Assembly: GCF_001315105.1 (NCBI RefSeq)
Contig: NZ_BAZR01000029.1
Span: 1-64,000, forward strand
Length of the DNA: 64,000 bases
Reading direction: 5' to 3'
Origin: Paenibacillus sp. JCM 10914
Lineage (GTDB): Bacteria; Bacillota; Bacilli; Paenibacillales; Paenibacillaceae
Below are positions 34,412-42,710 of the stretch, in pieces. A program made the position numbers and the translations under genes. The notes under the pieces were generated by a model. It was not told where the DNA came from, did not search any database, and saw only the letters and a program-made list of their open reading frames with translations. Every line of letters starts with the position of its first letter. Within the stretch, counting starts at the first letter, position 1.

Positions 34412-36112
34412 ATGGTTTTAAAAAAGAGAGTAAAACGCAGCTCAGTTCCAGTGTGGTTAGCAGCACTTACGGTGACGGCAGGTCTGCTGCTTGCAGGTTG
34501 CAGCGAGAATACATCTCCACCTCAAGAAGAGGCCAAGCCTTCCGTTACGGAGGAAACCCTGCAGCCTGAGGTGACAACACCAGTCGTATCGGAGAAGACG
34601 GAGGTGGATGAGCAGCCATCCGACGTTTATTATGAGATATTTGTACGCTCATTCTATGATTCTGATGGTGACGGTATAGGTGATCTGCAGGGAGTTATCG
34701 AGAAACTTGATTATCTGAATGATGGCAATTCGGATACAACCGATGATCTTGGTGTGACCGGGATATGGTTGATGCCGATTCATCCTTCTCCAAGCTATCA
34801 TGGCTACGACGTCACCGACTATCGCGACATTCACCCGGATTATGGCACGTTGGAGGACTTTAAATTGCTGCTGGCTGAGGCCGATAAGCGCGGGATCAAA
34901 GTCATTATGGACCTGGTCGTCAACCATACCAGCACCGAGCATCCATGGTTTCAGGAATCGGCTCAAGGTGCGGACGCCGATACCCGTGATTGGTACGTCT
35001 GGGCCGAAGACCAGGGCAAGGAGCCAACCGGCGCAAGTGCGGCAGGAAGCGGAACACCTTGGCATGAGAAGAACGGGGCCCATTATATGGGCACATTCTG
35101 GGGTGGTATGCCGGATCTGAATTTCGACAATCCCAAGGTACGCGAGGAAATGAAGGACATCGGCAAGTTCTGGCTTGAACTCGGTGTTGATGGATTCCGG
35201 ATTGATGCGGCCAAGCATATATTCGAAGACTTGGTGACCGACAAGGGCGAGGCCACGACGGCGAAGAACACGGCGTGGTGGCAGGAGTTTCGCGCAAGTC
35301 TGAACGAGGTGAATCCGGATGCCTACATCGTCGGGGAGATCTGGGATAACTCCGCCGCGGTGATCGCACCGTACTTGGATAAGGCATTCGATTCCGGGTT
35401 TAATTTTGGACTGGGCGAGAGCATCTTGGGCGCAGTCAAGAACGAGAAGGACAATAATCTGGCCTTCACACTGGAGCGCACGTATGGCTTGTTCAGCCAG
35501 GTATCCGGTGGCGCATTCTCCGATGCCACATTCCTGACAAATCACGATATCAATCGGACCATGTCACAGTTGCAAGGTAATGAGCATCACGCCAGAATGG
35601 CCGCAGGCATTCTCCTGACCATGCCCGGCAATCCGTTCATCTATTACGGCGAAGAGATCGGCATGAAGGGGACGAAGCCTGACGAGCAGATCCGGGAGCC
35701 CATGATCTGGTCCAATACAGGCAGCGATAAGGGGCAGACGACCTGGGAGCCCTTGAAGCATAATCAAGGCGATTCGGTACAAGGCGTGGAGCAGCAGCTA
35801 AGGGATGCCGATTCCTTGCTATCCCGTTACCGTACGCTGATAGGATGGCGTAATGACATGCCTGCCATCCATAGCGGCACCATTGAATCTTTTGCCTCCG
35901 GCAATGCGCAGGTCATGGCTTACGTCCGCCGTACCGATGACAACAAAGCGCTTGTGGTCCATAACTTGTCTGGCAAGGAGCAGACAGTGGAGCTGGCACC
36001 GAAGAGCGGAGATGACGCGTTCCAGTCGCTGGCGAGAACAACGGACGACAGTGCAGCATTAAACGGCAGCAGCCTAACGCTACCGCCTTATACGACCGTC
36101 ATTTTGGAGTAG
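34412..36112 (+). CDS. Alpha-amylase family (GH13) lipoprotein
   Basis: A 566-residue exported lipoprotein: signal peptide with lipobox LLAGC near residue 29, a Glu/Pro/Thr-rich linker (about 31-67), then a GH13 barrel. Conserved regions are I MDLVVNHT, II GFRIDAAKH (nucleophile Asp), III VGEIWDN (acid Glu) and IV FLTNHDINR. GDGIGDLQGVIEKLDYL is typical of oligosaccharide-acting members. AGGAGG lies 8 bases before the ATG at 34412; the upstream extension lacks a site. It should cut starch or maltodextrins at the cell surface to feed the cytosolic maltose route. A C-terminal beta domain is present. Confidence 0.93.
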   Translation: MVLKKRVKRSSVPVWLAALTVTAGLLLAGCSENTSPPQEEAKPSVTEETLQPEVTTPVVSEKTEVDEQPSDVYYEIFVRSFYDSDGDGIGDLQGVIEKLDYLNDGNSDTTDDLGVTGIWLMPIHPSPSYHGYDVTDYRDIHPDYGTLEDFKLLLAEADKRGIKVIMDLVVNHTSTEHPWFQESAQGADADTRDWYVWAEDQGKEPTGASAAGSGTPWHEKNGAHYMGTFWGGMPDLNFDNPKVREEMKDIGKFWLELGVDGFRIDAAKHIFEDLVTDKGEATTAKNTAWWQEFRASLNEVNPDAYIVGEIWDNSAAVIAPYLDKAFDSGFNFGLGESILGAVKNEKDNNLAFTLERTYGLFSQVSGGAFSDATFLTNHDINRTMSQLQGNEHHARMAAGILLTMPGNPFIYYGEEIGMKGTKPDEQIREPMIWSNTGSDKGQTTWEPLKHNQGDSVQGVEQQLRDADSLLSRYRTLIGWRNDMPAIHSGTIESFASGNAQVMAYVRRTDDNKALVVHNLSGKEQTVELAPKSGDDAFQSLARTTDDSAALNGSSLTLPPYTTVILE

Positions 36113-36123
36113 GCAGCGGCCAA

Positions 36124-36405
36124 TCTATAACAGTGGAAGCCATGTCGATGATCCAATCCGCTTGGCTGATGATATCCAAATTATGCTCGATGACAATGAC
36201 CGTGCTGTTCTGACTGACAAGCCGGTTAATGATGGACATCAGGCGTTCGCAGTCGGATAGATGAAGCCCGGTTGAGGGCTTGTCCAGAACATATATTTCA
36301 CTGCGTTTGTCGAGCTCTGCCCGCCAGTTTAACCCGCTGCCGCTCTCCTCCCGACAGTGTGCTTAAGGGCTGGCCGATCCGATATCTGAACGTATGATCT
36401 CCCAT
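36124..36405 (-). pseudogene. C-terminal fragment of a UvrA-like ABC ATPase
   Basis: On the minus strand, RYRIGQPLSTLSGGERQRVKLA holds the ABC signature of UvrA-type proteins. One extra G then shifts the frame and the sequence continues as ELDKRSEIYVLDKPSTGLHLS and TVIVIEHNLDIISQADWIID, the Walker B and switch region. The Walker B glutamate is Lys (LDKPS instead of LDEPS). There is no start, no N-terminal half and no proper end. It is a real remnant of a UvrA paralogue of the drug-resistance kind, not a gene. Confidence 0.82.
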
Positions 36406-36486
36406 GTTACAATGACGAATGATGGAACCCTTTGCACATAAAAGGTAGAAAGAACGTGCGAAAAGAAGTATAAGATTGTACATGCG

Positions 36487-36534
36487 CAAAGGGACTTGCC
36501 ACCAGGCCGATATGGCCTTGAGCAAGTCCCTTTG
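36487..36534 (-). terminator. Intrinsic terminator with CAAGTCCC arms
   Basis: A 13-bp stem CAAAGGGACTTGC (36487-36499) pairs with GCAAGTCCCTTTG (36522-36534), six bases after the repaired stop of the oxidoreductase gene. Its arms match the tandem palindromes at 1-145. Confidence 0.75.
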
Positions 36535-36539
36535 TTTGA

Positions 36540-37383
36540 TTAGGCTGTAGGCAGATCCACCCATACGTAAGGCGTCTGAGCTGCTTCATACCATACTCGA
36601 TCACCGTAATGACGGCGATCGTCTCCGCGGAAGCCACGGTAGGCCGGCCGGACTCGAAGAACCTTACAAGCTGCTCGATAAACAGCAGGAAGAAGTTCGA
36701 ATTCGCCGTTACTTGGCTGAAGCTTCCCGTATCCTGCTTGATGCCAAGCGTAAAGGGGCAGTTATCCCCGAGATGGTTGATTGTCGCCTGACGTTCGTCG
36801 CCGAAGTCGATCAGAAGCGCGGGGGACTCGGCGGTCCCGGTATACATCACGCGCAGCGGGTTCGCGCCCATCAGGCTGATGATCGGTTCGATCTGATGTA
36901 TTGCGTAATTGGAGAATGCTCCGGGTCCCCAACTGTTGATCGTCTGGATGCCCTGCGAATCAAGCTCGGCATACTCGCTGGCGAAGCGCAGCGCAGAGGT
37001 GGAGAACATCGGCGTTCCATGGGCTTCCGCCAGATCGAACAGACGGATGGCCGTAGCCCGATCTGGAGCAAAGGTCTTATCGATATATGTCGGCTTGCCG
37101 GACTTCAGCGGGAGCTGCGACAGCTCCTCGTGGCATTCCGGATTGTCGGGTGATAGCACAATGAGATAGTCGCTTTGTGCTACGACTTCCTCAATGGTAG
37201 CCAGCAGTTCAATGCCGTGCTCCTTACACCAGTCGCATTGGAAATGCCGTTCTCCTTGTCCCGCTTGCCGTAGGCATAGACGACTTTCATGGCCCCGCCT
37301 GAAGCCTGTTCGATCCAGGCGGGGTATTTATTCGCATGAAATTGGTCGAGGTGAAGATCAATAAACCCGATTTTTTTCATCAT
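36540..37383 (-). pseudogene. Gfo/Idh/MocA family oxidoreductase, two frameshifts
   Basis: An NAD(P)-dependent oxidoreductase, about 281 residues when repaired. It starts MMKKIGFIDLHLDQFHANKY, an atypical, shortened Rossmann start without a clear GxGxxG. One base is missing near 37240, after which the frame reads WCKEHGIELLATIEEVVAQS. The middle runs on as KPTYIDKTFAPDRATAIRLF. A second base is missing near 36584; repair ends the protein with AAQTPYVWVDLPTA at 36540. GGGAGG lies 5-8 bases before the ATG pair. It lies 29 bp after a second oxidoreductase of the same family, in an operon with an AraC regulator upstream. Confidence 0.83.
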
Positions 37384-37412
37384 ATTAGCCTCCCTGGCCG
37401 TTCGCAATGAGG

Positions 37413-38495
37413 TTACTTGCTGCTCTGGGCTACCGCTTGCAGTGAAACTTCCTCGCCTCTGTCCGATGAATCGTAGATCGCCTGGATGATCTGGGAGGAC
37501 AGAATGACCGTGTCGATATGCGATGGCTGCTTCTCTCCGGTCTGGATGCATTCGATAAAGCTGTCGATCTCATTCTGGAACATGCTGCCGAGATTGAACT
37601 TTGGTGTCGTCTCGATCAGGGCGCCGTCATCGGTCGTGTAGAACGTGAAGTCCGCGCCATATTTCAAGCGAATACCGCCCTTGTCACCCAGGAAGTCGAT
37701 AAACATCTCTTCCGCGCCGATATTCTGGGCCCAGGCTCCGTTGAGGGAGATGGTAGGACCTTCGGTCCGAACGAGTGCCGTGACGAAATCATCAACATCG
37801 TAGGTGCCATCGTACTTCGGCGGACCCGCCCACATTTTGAGATACGTATAATTCTCCATGTCTTTGCCGAGCTTGGAATAAGCTTGCCCGGATACAGTCT
37901 TCGGTGCCGGATCGCCGGTACAATACATAACCACGTCCAGAAAGTGAACGCCCCAGTCAATCAGCGCGCCGCCGCCCGCAATGGCCTTCGTTGTGAAAGC
38001 GCCGCCGAGCCCTGGGATGGAGCGGTGGGAGCGGAAGCTGGCATATACGTGGTACAGCTCGCCGAGATCGCCGTTCTCGATCATTTTCTTAATGCGATTC
38101 ACGCTGGCATTATAACGGTTCACCACGCCGATATTGAGGGTCTTGCCCGTCTCGTGCTGAACCTTCTGCATCTCCAGCGCTTCCGAATAAGTTCGGGCAG
38201 CCGGCTTCTCGCACAAAACGTGCTTGCCCGCGCGCAGACAGTCGATTGCGATCGAGGCATGGACGTCGTTGGGGGTACAGATGGAGACGGCATCGACTTC
38301 GGGATCGTTCAGAATGACGTGATAATTCTCAATGGCTTGGCCGCATTCGTATTTGGTCACGGCGGCTTCGGCCCGGTCCTTCTGAATATCGCAGAAGTAT
38401 TTGATCTTCGCATCTGCATTGGCGACATAAGCAGGGATATGGGCACTATTGGCTATTGTGCCACAGCCGATAACGGCAATCGTAATGTTGTTCAT
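37413..38495 (-). CDS. Gfo/Idh/MocA family oxidoreductase
   Basis: A 360-residue dehydrogenase. The Rossmann motif GCGTIANSAHIPAY is at about 10-23, and the catalytic lysine motif CEKPAA is at about 94-99. The C-terminal GFO_IDH_MocA domain contains GGGALIDWGVHFLD, with the conserved Asp and His. Substrates of this family are sugars, inositols and related polyols; none is fixed here. RBS GGAGGAG precedes ATG. It lies between the AraC regulator and a second, frameshifted relative, suggesting a small sugar- or polyol-oxidising operon. Confidence 0.9.
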   Translation of the reverse strand: MNNITIAVIGCGTIANSAHIPAYVANADAKIKYFCDIQKDRAEAAVTKYECGQAIENYHVILNDPEVDAVSICTPNDVHASIAIDCLRAGKHVLCEKPAARTYSEALEMQKVQHETGKTLNIGVVNRYNASVNRIKKMIENGDLGELYHVYASFRSHRSIPGLGGAFTTKAIAGGGALIDWGVHFLDVVMYCTGDPAPKTVSGQAYSKLGKDMENYTYLKMWAGPPKYDGTYDVDDFVTALVRTEGPTISLNGAWAQNIGAEEMFIDFLGDKGGIRLKYGADFTFYTTDDGALIETTPKFNLGSMFQNEIDSFIECIQTGEKQPSHIDTVILSSQIIQAIYDSSDRGEEVSLQAVAQSSK

Positions 38496-38615
38496 CGTTT
38501 CTCCTCCGGATATGTGGATTGTTCATGCCATGAATACAAGAGCAAGGGTTGACTTGCGTTTGAGTATAGCACGGGAAGCGAGGAACCGATTTCATTATCG
38601 TGTTTATTTATTGGA

Positions 38616-39566
38616 TTATTGTACAGGAGTAAAGGCGTTCTTCTTATAATAAGCCGGCGTCGTGCCGGTATACTTCTTGAAAATGCGGCAGAAATAAGGC
38701 AGTTCATTAAAGCCGACCTTATAACAGACCTCGGTGACGGTCATATCCGGCTCGGATAACAGGCGCATGGACATGCGGATCCGGTAGTTGGCTACATATT
38801 GACTGAAGGTACGGCCGGTCATCTCCTTGAACTGACGGCAAAAGTTCGTCCGGGACATCATCGTTCTAGCGCACAGATCATCAAGCCGCAGCGGCTGGTC
38901 GTAATGGTCATGGATATATCGGATTGATTCCAATATTGGCTCGCGATACAGAATGCTGGCGTTTGCGGATTTGGACAGATGGTGAATCTGATCGTCATGC
39001 TCGCGATTAATAATAGCCAGCAGCTTCAGTAGGTTAGCTTTAAGGAGGATATGGTAATAAGGTCCGCGGGTATTGTATTCATTCAGCATCTCGGTCAGCA
39101 GCGCTCTGGCGGCCAGATCACTGCTTCCGGTTAAGGTAATCTTCGGCGGAACATTCTCTTCCGGTGCGATAAAGCGTTCAATGAACGTGAGGTCAAAGAG
39201 TTGTTCGTCCGTGGGCTTGTTCTGTAATTTCTCGTGGATGAAGGCAGGCATGAATTCGCAGCCAAGCACCTCCAGCTCCTGGCTGGGGATCATCTCTACC
39301 CGATGGACGCTGTATGGAGGGAGGACGAAGAGGTTACCTTGTACCATCCGGTAGCGTTTTCCGTTGAGGGTGTGAATGAATTCGCCCTTGCTGACATACC
39401 AGATTTGAAGATAGTCATGCATATGGTCGGAGAGTGAACCGAAATCCTCGGTAATTCGGTACATTTTGCAAGGGAGCCCACTGATCATCTCGTGTTCCGA
39501 ATGGAAGTAGGCAATGCCTCTGCTTGTATAATCGGCAATATCCGGCTCATTCCAATGTATAGCCAA
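38616..39566 (-). CDS. AraC family transcriptional regulator
   Basis: A 316-residue regulator with an N-terminal cupin sensor domain (about 20-130: HMHDYLQIWYVSKGEF, LFVLPPYSVHRV). Two helix-turn-helix motifs lie at the C-terminus (about 215-312: LDDLCARTMMSRTNFCRQFK, then VTEVCYKVGFNELPYFCRIF). AGGAGG sits 8 bases before the TTG at 39566, so I start there. A longer frame begins at ATG 39608 but has no ribosome site. It is upstream of, and in line with, two Gfo/Idh/MocA genes and probably activates them with a sugar ligand. Confidence 0.88.
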   Translation of the reverse strand: MAIHWNEPDIADYTSRGIAYFHSEHEMISGLPCKMYRITEDFGSLSDHMHDYLQIWYVSKGEFIHTLNGKRYRMVQGNLFVLPPYSVHRVEMIPSQELEVLGCEFMPAFIHEKLQNKPTDEQLFDLTFIERFIAPEENVPPKITLTGSSDLAARALLTEMLNEYNTRGPYYHILLKANLLKLLAIINREHDDQIHHLSKSANASILYREPILESIRYIHDHYDQPLRLDDLCARTMMSRTNFCRQFKEMTGRTFSQYVANYRIRMSMRLLSEPDMTVTEVCYKVGFNELPYFCRIFKKYTGTTPAYYKKNAFTPVQ

Positions 39567-39759
39567 CCAGGGTACCTCCTCATCGTTCTTGTGATATAGG
39601 TTATTCATAGCATAACTGATTTAGGGCATGAAGGAAGCGGAAATCTGGAAAATCCACATGAAATCGATGAAGTATTGAGATGAGCTGTAACATTTGCAGG
39701 CAATGAATGGTCTAAGACTATAAGGAACGCAAAAATCAAGCGAAAGCAGGGGGATCGGA

Positions 39760-40230
39760 ATGAGTGTATACAGCAGGTTTATAAAGGGACTGGTTCTGCT
39801 GCTCGCCTCGATATCGCTTACAGCTTGCGGAACGTCAGCAGGGCTGATGATTTCTGCAGGGGTAGATCGTAGTGAATCTGCGTCCAGCACGGTGCCCGCC
39901 GACGGGATGATCGTGATCAAACGGGGTCTGGCATCCGGCACGAACGCGGATACGGACTCACGTGTTCTTGGACGATTGGAGCGACCGGAGGACGTGGAAC
40001 GGTTCCACAAGGCAATTCAAGATGCCATGCAAAAGCAAGGCATCCTCGATGTAAGCATGCCGGATTATGAAGCAGAACTCGAACTTGAAGGGAAGCCGGT
40101 GACGGTATATCTGTGGCTCGATTCAAATTCAGATCAAGGCATGGTCATATACAGTACGGACACGCATACGGGGTATCGTGTGACGATCAAATCCACGACA
40201 GAGCTTAAGAACCTGATCGGCCAGCTGTAA
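39760..40230 (+). CDS. Small exported lipoprotein, unknown function
   Basis: A 156-residue protein with a signal peptide and lipobox LTAC (Cys23). The mature part has a linker followed by a mixed alpha/beta segment (LGRLERPEDVERFHKAIQDA, VTVYLWLDSNSDQGMVIYS) that resembles small DUF4362-like lipoproteins, but I cannot fix the family. AGGGGGA precedes ATG by 6 bases. It stands alone between the AraC and neopullulanase genes. Confidence 0.7.
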   Translation: MSVYSRFIKGLVLLLASISLTACGTSAGLMISAGVDRSESASSTVPADGMIVIKRGLASGTNADTDSRVLGRLERPEDVERFHKAIQDAMQKQGILDVSMPDYEAELELEGKPVTVYLWLDSNSDQGMVIYSTDTHTGYRVTIKSTTELKNLIGQL

Positions 40231-40304
40231 CCACTTCCCCAGAACAAGCATGTCTCCGCCAGCTCATGCGAAGCAATAAGGTGACGGCGCAAGCCAACCT
40301 AAAA

Positions 40305-40353
40305 ACCCCCCTTCAACCGACCCTTTGCGCGAGGCAAGGGGGTGAAGGAGGGG
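40305..40353 (-). terminator. Intrinsic terminator of the neopullulanase gene
   Basis: A long GC-rich hairpin: CCCCCCTTCA and CCCTT pair with AAGGG and TGAAGGAGGGG. On the minus strand TTTTTAGG follows. It lies 14 bp past the stop. Confidence 0.78.
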
Positions 40354-40366
40354 CGCAGGCCATGAT

Positions 40367-42112
40367 TTAGTTAGCTTTCAAAATAACAAATCCGTATGCC
40401 GGCAGTTTTACGGTCAGTTGACCTTGCTTGGCAAGATGCTGCTCGCCATTCCAGAGGTTCGTCCATTGCTGTTCCAGCACCGGGACAGTGATCGTGTGGC
40501 CAGCTTTGTCATTATTGACGGCAACGAGGATCGTCTCGTTATCGTCTTGACGGAGGTAAGCGATCCGTCCGCCGTTCTTCTCGGCTTTCAGGAACTTGAA
40601 CGATCCGGTGCGAAGAGCGGCATGCTCCTTGCGCAGCTTGATCAGAGTCTGATAAAAGCTGAACAGATCTTGATCCTGCTTCCCCTCATCCCATTCCATG
40701 CATTTGCGGCAGCCTGGGTCATGCCCGCCATCCATGCCGATCTCATCGCCATAATAGATACAAGGTGTGCCGAAATAAGTGAACTGGAACATGACAGCCA
40801 GTTTCATCAAGCGTTTGTCTCCTTGAGCTTGTGTCAGCAGCCTGGCCGTATCATGGCTGTCCAGCAGATTAAACATGACTTCGCTAGCCTGTCTTGGATA
40901 CCCTGCCAGTTGCTTGCCCAGCATGAAAGAGAACTTCTCAGCATCTGCGGTACGGTTGATGAAGAAGTCCAGCACGGCGTTGGTGAACGGGTAGTTCATG
41001 ACGGCATCGAACTGATCGCCTTCGAGCCAGATGGAGGATTCATGCCAGACCTCGCCTAGAATGTAGGCATCCGGATTGGCTTTTTTTACAACCTGACGGA
41101 ATTCACGCCAGAAGCCGTGTCCAACCTCGTTGGCTACATCCAGCCGCCAGCCGTCAATGCCGGTTTCCTTGATCCAATATTCCGCCGCCTTCAGCAGATA
41201 CGCTCTTGCCTCAGGGTTCTCGGTATTCAGCTTCGGCATCAGCGGCTCGAATGCGAACGTATCATAGGTTGGAATTCGATCCACGACTTCCAGTGGCAGT
41301 GAACGTACATAGAACCAATCTTTGTACTTGGAGTCGTTGCCGTGCTTCTTCACGTCGAGGAATGGCGCAAAGGTTCTACCCGAGTGGTTGAAGACGGCGT
41401 CGAGCAGAACACGAATGCCGCGTTCATGACACAGGTCCACCAATTTCTTCAACGTATCCTTATCGCCGAATTGCGGATCGATCTCCATGTAGTCTTCCGT
41501 ATCGTACTTGTGGTTCGTTGTTGCCGTGAAGAGGGGGGTGAAATAAATCGCGTTCACGCCCAGGCTGCTAAGATGGTCGAGATGATCGATGACCCCTTGA
41601 AGATCTCCGCCGAAGAAATTCTTAGGCGTCGGCTCGGCGCTGCCCCAAGCTAAAGCTCCATCAGGGTCATTGCTAGGGTCTCCGTTCGCGAAGCGCTCCG
41701 GGAAAATCTGATAGAAGATGGCGTCTTTCACCCAAGCCGGCGGTTGGAACACATCTTCCTGATTAATGAACGGATATTCGAATAGACGATCCGGATTCAC
41801 AGGTGGCTCTGTCAGAAAATCGTACTCGGTCATCCAGCGCTTTTCTTCGCCTTGCTGCAGCAGGAACCCGTATTTCAAGCGGCGGTAGGGCGGTGTCGCT
41901 TCGCACTCCCAATAATCAAACATTTCATCGGATGAGAGCTTGTTCATCGGAATGTATTCCATTGTTTTGTCCCACATGTATTTGTCGCCGGCAAGGGCGT
42001 ACACCTCGCTGAGATCGTCTTTTTTGGTACGAATTCTGAGGTGGACGGTTGTACCGTCATAGGCATAGGACCAGTTTTTGCGCGGGCGGTGATAGATGGC
42101 TTCCAAGAACAT
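40367..42112 (-). CDS. Neopullulanase/cyclomaltodextrinase (GH13_20)
   Basis: A 581-residue cytosolic enzyme without a signal peptide. An N-terminal beta domain (about 1-125, CBM34-like) precedes the GH13 barrel. Conserved regions: I LLDAVFNHSG, II GWRLDVANE, III LGEVWHE and IV NLLDSHDTAR. The combination with FYQIFPERFANGD is typical of neopullulanase, maltogenic amylase and cyclomaltodextrinase. It should degrade imported dextrins to maltose and glucose. AAGGAGG lies 7 bases before ATG 42112. The 5' leader carries an intrinsic terminator 30 bp upstream, so expression is likely attenuated. Confidence 0.92.
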   Translation of the reverse strand: MFLEAIYHRPRKNWSYAYDGTTVHLRIRTKKDDLSEVYALAGDKYMWDKTMEYIPMNKLSSDEMFDYWECEATPPYRRLKYGFLLQQGEEKRWMTEYDFLTEPPVNPDRLFEYPFINQEDVFQPPAWVKDAIFYQIFPERFANGDPSNDPDGALAWGSAEPTPKNFFGGDLQGVIDHLDHLSSLGVNAIYFTPLFTATTNHKYDTEDYMEIDPQFGDKDTLKKLVDLCHERGIRVLLDAVFNHSGRTFAPFLDVKKHGNDSKYKDWFYVRSLPLEVVDRIPTYDTFAFEPLMPKLNTENPEARAYLLKAAEYWIKETGIDGWRLDVANEVGHGFWREFRQVVKKANPDAYILGEVWHESSIWLEGDQFDAVMNYPFTNAVLDFFINRTADAEKFSFMLGKQLAGYPRQASEVMFNLLDSHDTARLLTQAQGDKRLMKLAVMFQFTYFGTPCIYYGDEIGMDGGHDPGCRKCMEWDEGKQDQDLFSFYQTLIKLRKEHAALRTGSFKFLKAEKNGGRIAYLRQDDNETILVAVNNDKAGHTITVPVLEQQWTNLWNGEQHLAKQGQLTVKLPAYGFVILKAN

Positions 42113-42141
42113 GAATGATTCCTCCTTTAAATTTAGAAAAT

Positions 42142-42186
42142 AAAAAAAGGTACAGCCAGGACTATAAATAGCCGAGGTTGTACCTT
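42142..42186 (-). terminator. Leader terminator (attenuator candidate) of the neopullulanase gene
   Basis: AAGGTACAGCC (42147-42157) pairs with GGTTGTACCTT (42176-42186). On the minus strand the stem is followed by seven T. No gene lies upstream on this strand, so the hairpin interrupts the gene's own leader, between promoter and ribosome site. Confidence 0.8.
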
Positions 42187-42231
42187 CGTAAGATAACATT
42201 GCCTTTAAATTATGATGTTCGATCTTTATTG

Positions 42232-42260
42232 AATATACCATGGCTTTCCGAGGTGCACAA
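42232..42260 (-). promoter_or_regulatory. Predicted sigma-A promoter of the neopullulanase gene
   Basis: On the minus strand TTGTGC (42255-42260) and TATATT (42232-42237) are spaced by 17 bp, giving a leader of about 110 nt that includes the terminator at 42142-42186. No CAAACGTTTG-type operator is seen here. Confidence 0.55.
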
Positions 42261-42372
42261 GACCCACGCGGCAAGCTGCAATGAATCATGAGACGATTGT
42301 TGTATAATAGAGAGAAGTCTATACTGGCAGAACCATTAGCAACGAGAAAGAATACGAGGAGGGATATCATAT

Positions 42373-42633
42373 ATGCAGTACGATGATCAGATGAAAAATC
42401 GGATTAAGCGAATCGAAGGACAACTGCGCGGCATCCTCAAGATGATGGAGGAGAATCAGGATTGCCGGGATGTCATTACGCAGTTATCGGCCTCCCGAAC
42501 AGCGATCGATCGTACGATCGGCGTTGTCGTAAGTTCCAACCTGGTGGAGTGTGTTCGTGAAGCTGAAGTAAATGGGCAGGATACGGAGAAGCTGGTGCAA
42601 GATGCGGTGAACCTGTTGGTGAAGAGTAGATAA
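42373..42633 (+). CDS. CsoR/RcnR family sensor, CstR-like
   Basis: An 86-residue all-helical repressor of the CsoR/RcnR/FrmR family (DUF156). Cys31 and Cys60 are present, but the copper-ligand histidine of CsoR is Asn56 (SSNLVEC). Cys31/Cys60 without the histidine is the pattern of CstR, the persulfide-sensing repressor of sulfur-detoxification genes. It therefore probably senses reactive sulfur, not copper. No rhodanese or persulfide dioxygenase gene is adjacent; the next gene encodes an NADP oxidoreductase. The start has GAGGAGG about 10 bases upstream. Confidence 0.87.
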   Translation: MQYDDQMKNRIKRIEGQLRGILKMMEENQDCRDVITQLSASRTAIDRTIGVVVSSNLVECVREAEVNGQDTEKLVQDAVNLLVKSR

Positions 42634-42710
42634 ATATTTCCATGTCTTTAGGAGCCTCGCAATTTGGGTACATGTATGGAGAAGGCTTTTTTGAAGAGGA
42701 GGGAAATGAT

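Noticed and set aside
34649..35545. 298-codon minus-strand frame
   Set aside because: Antisense shadow of the amylase gene, which has all catalytic motifs.
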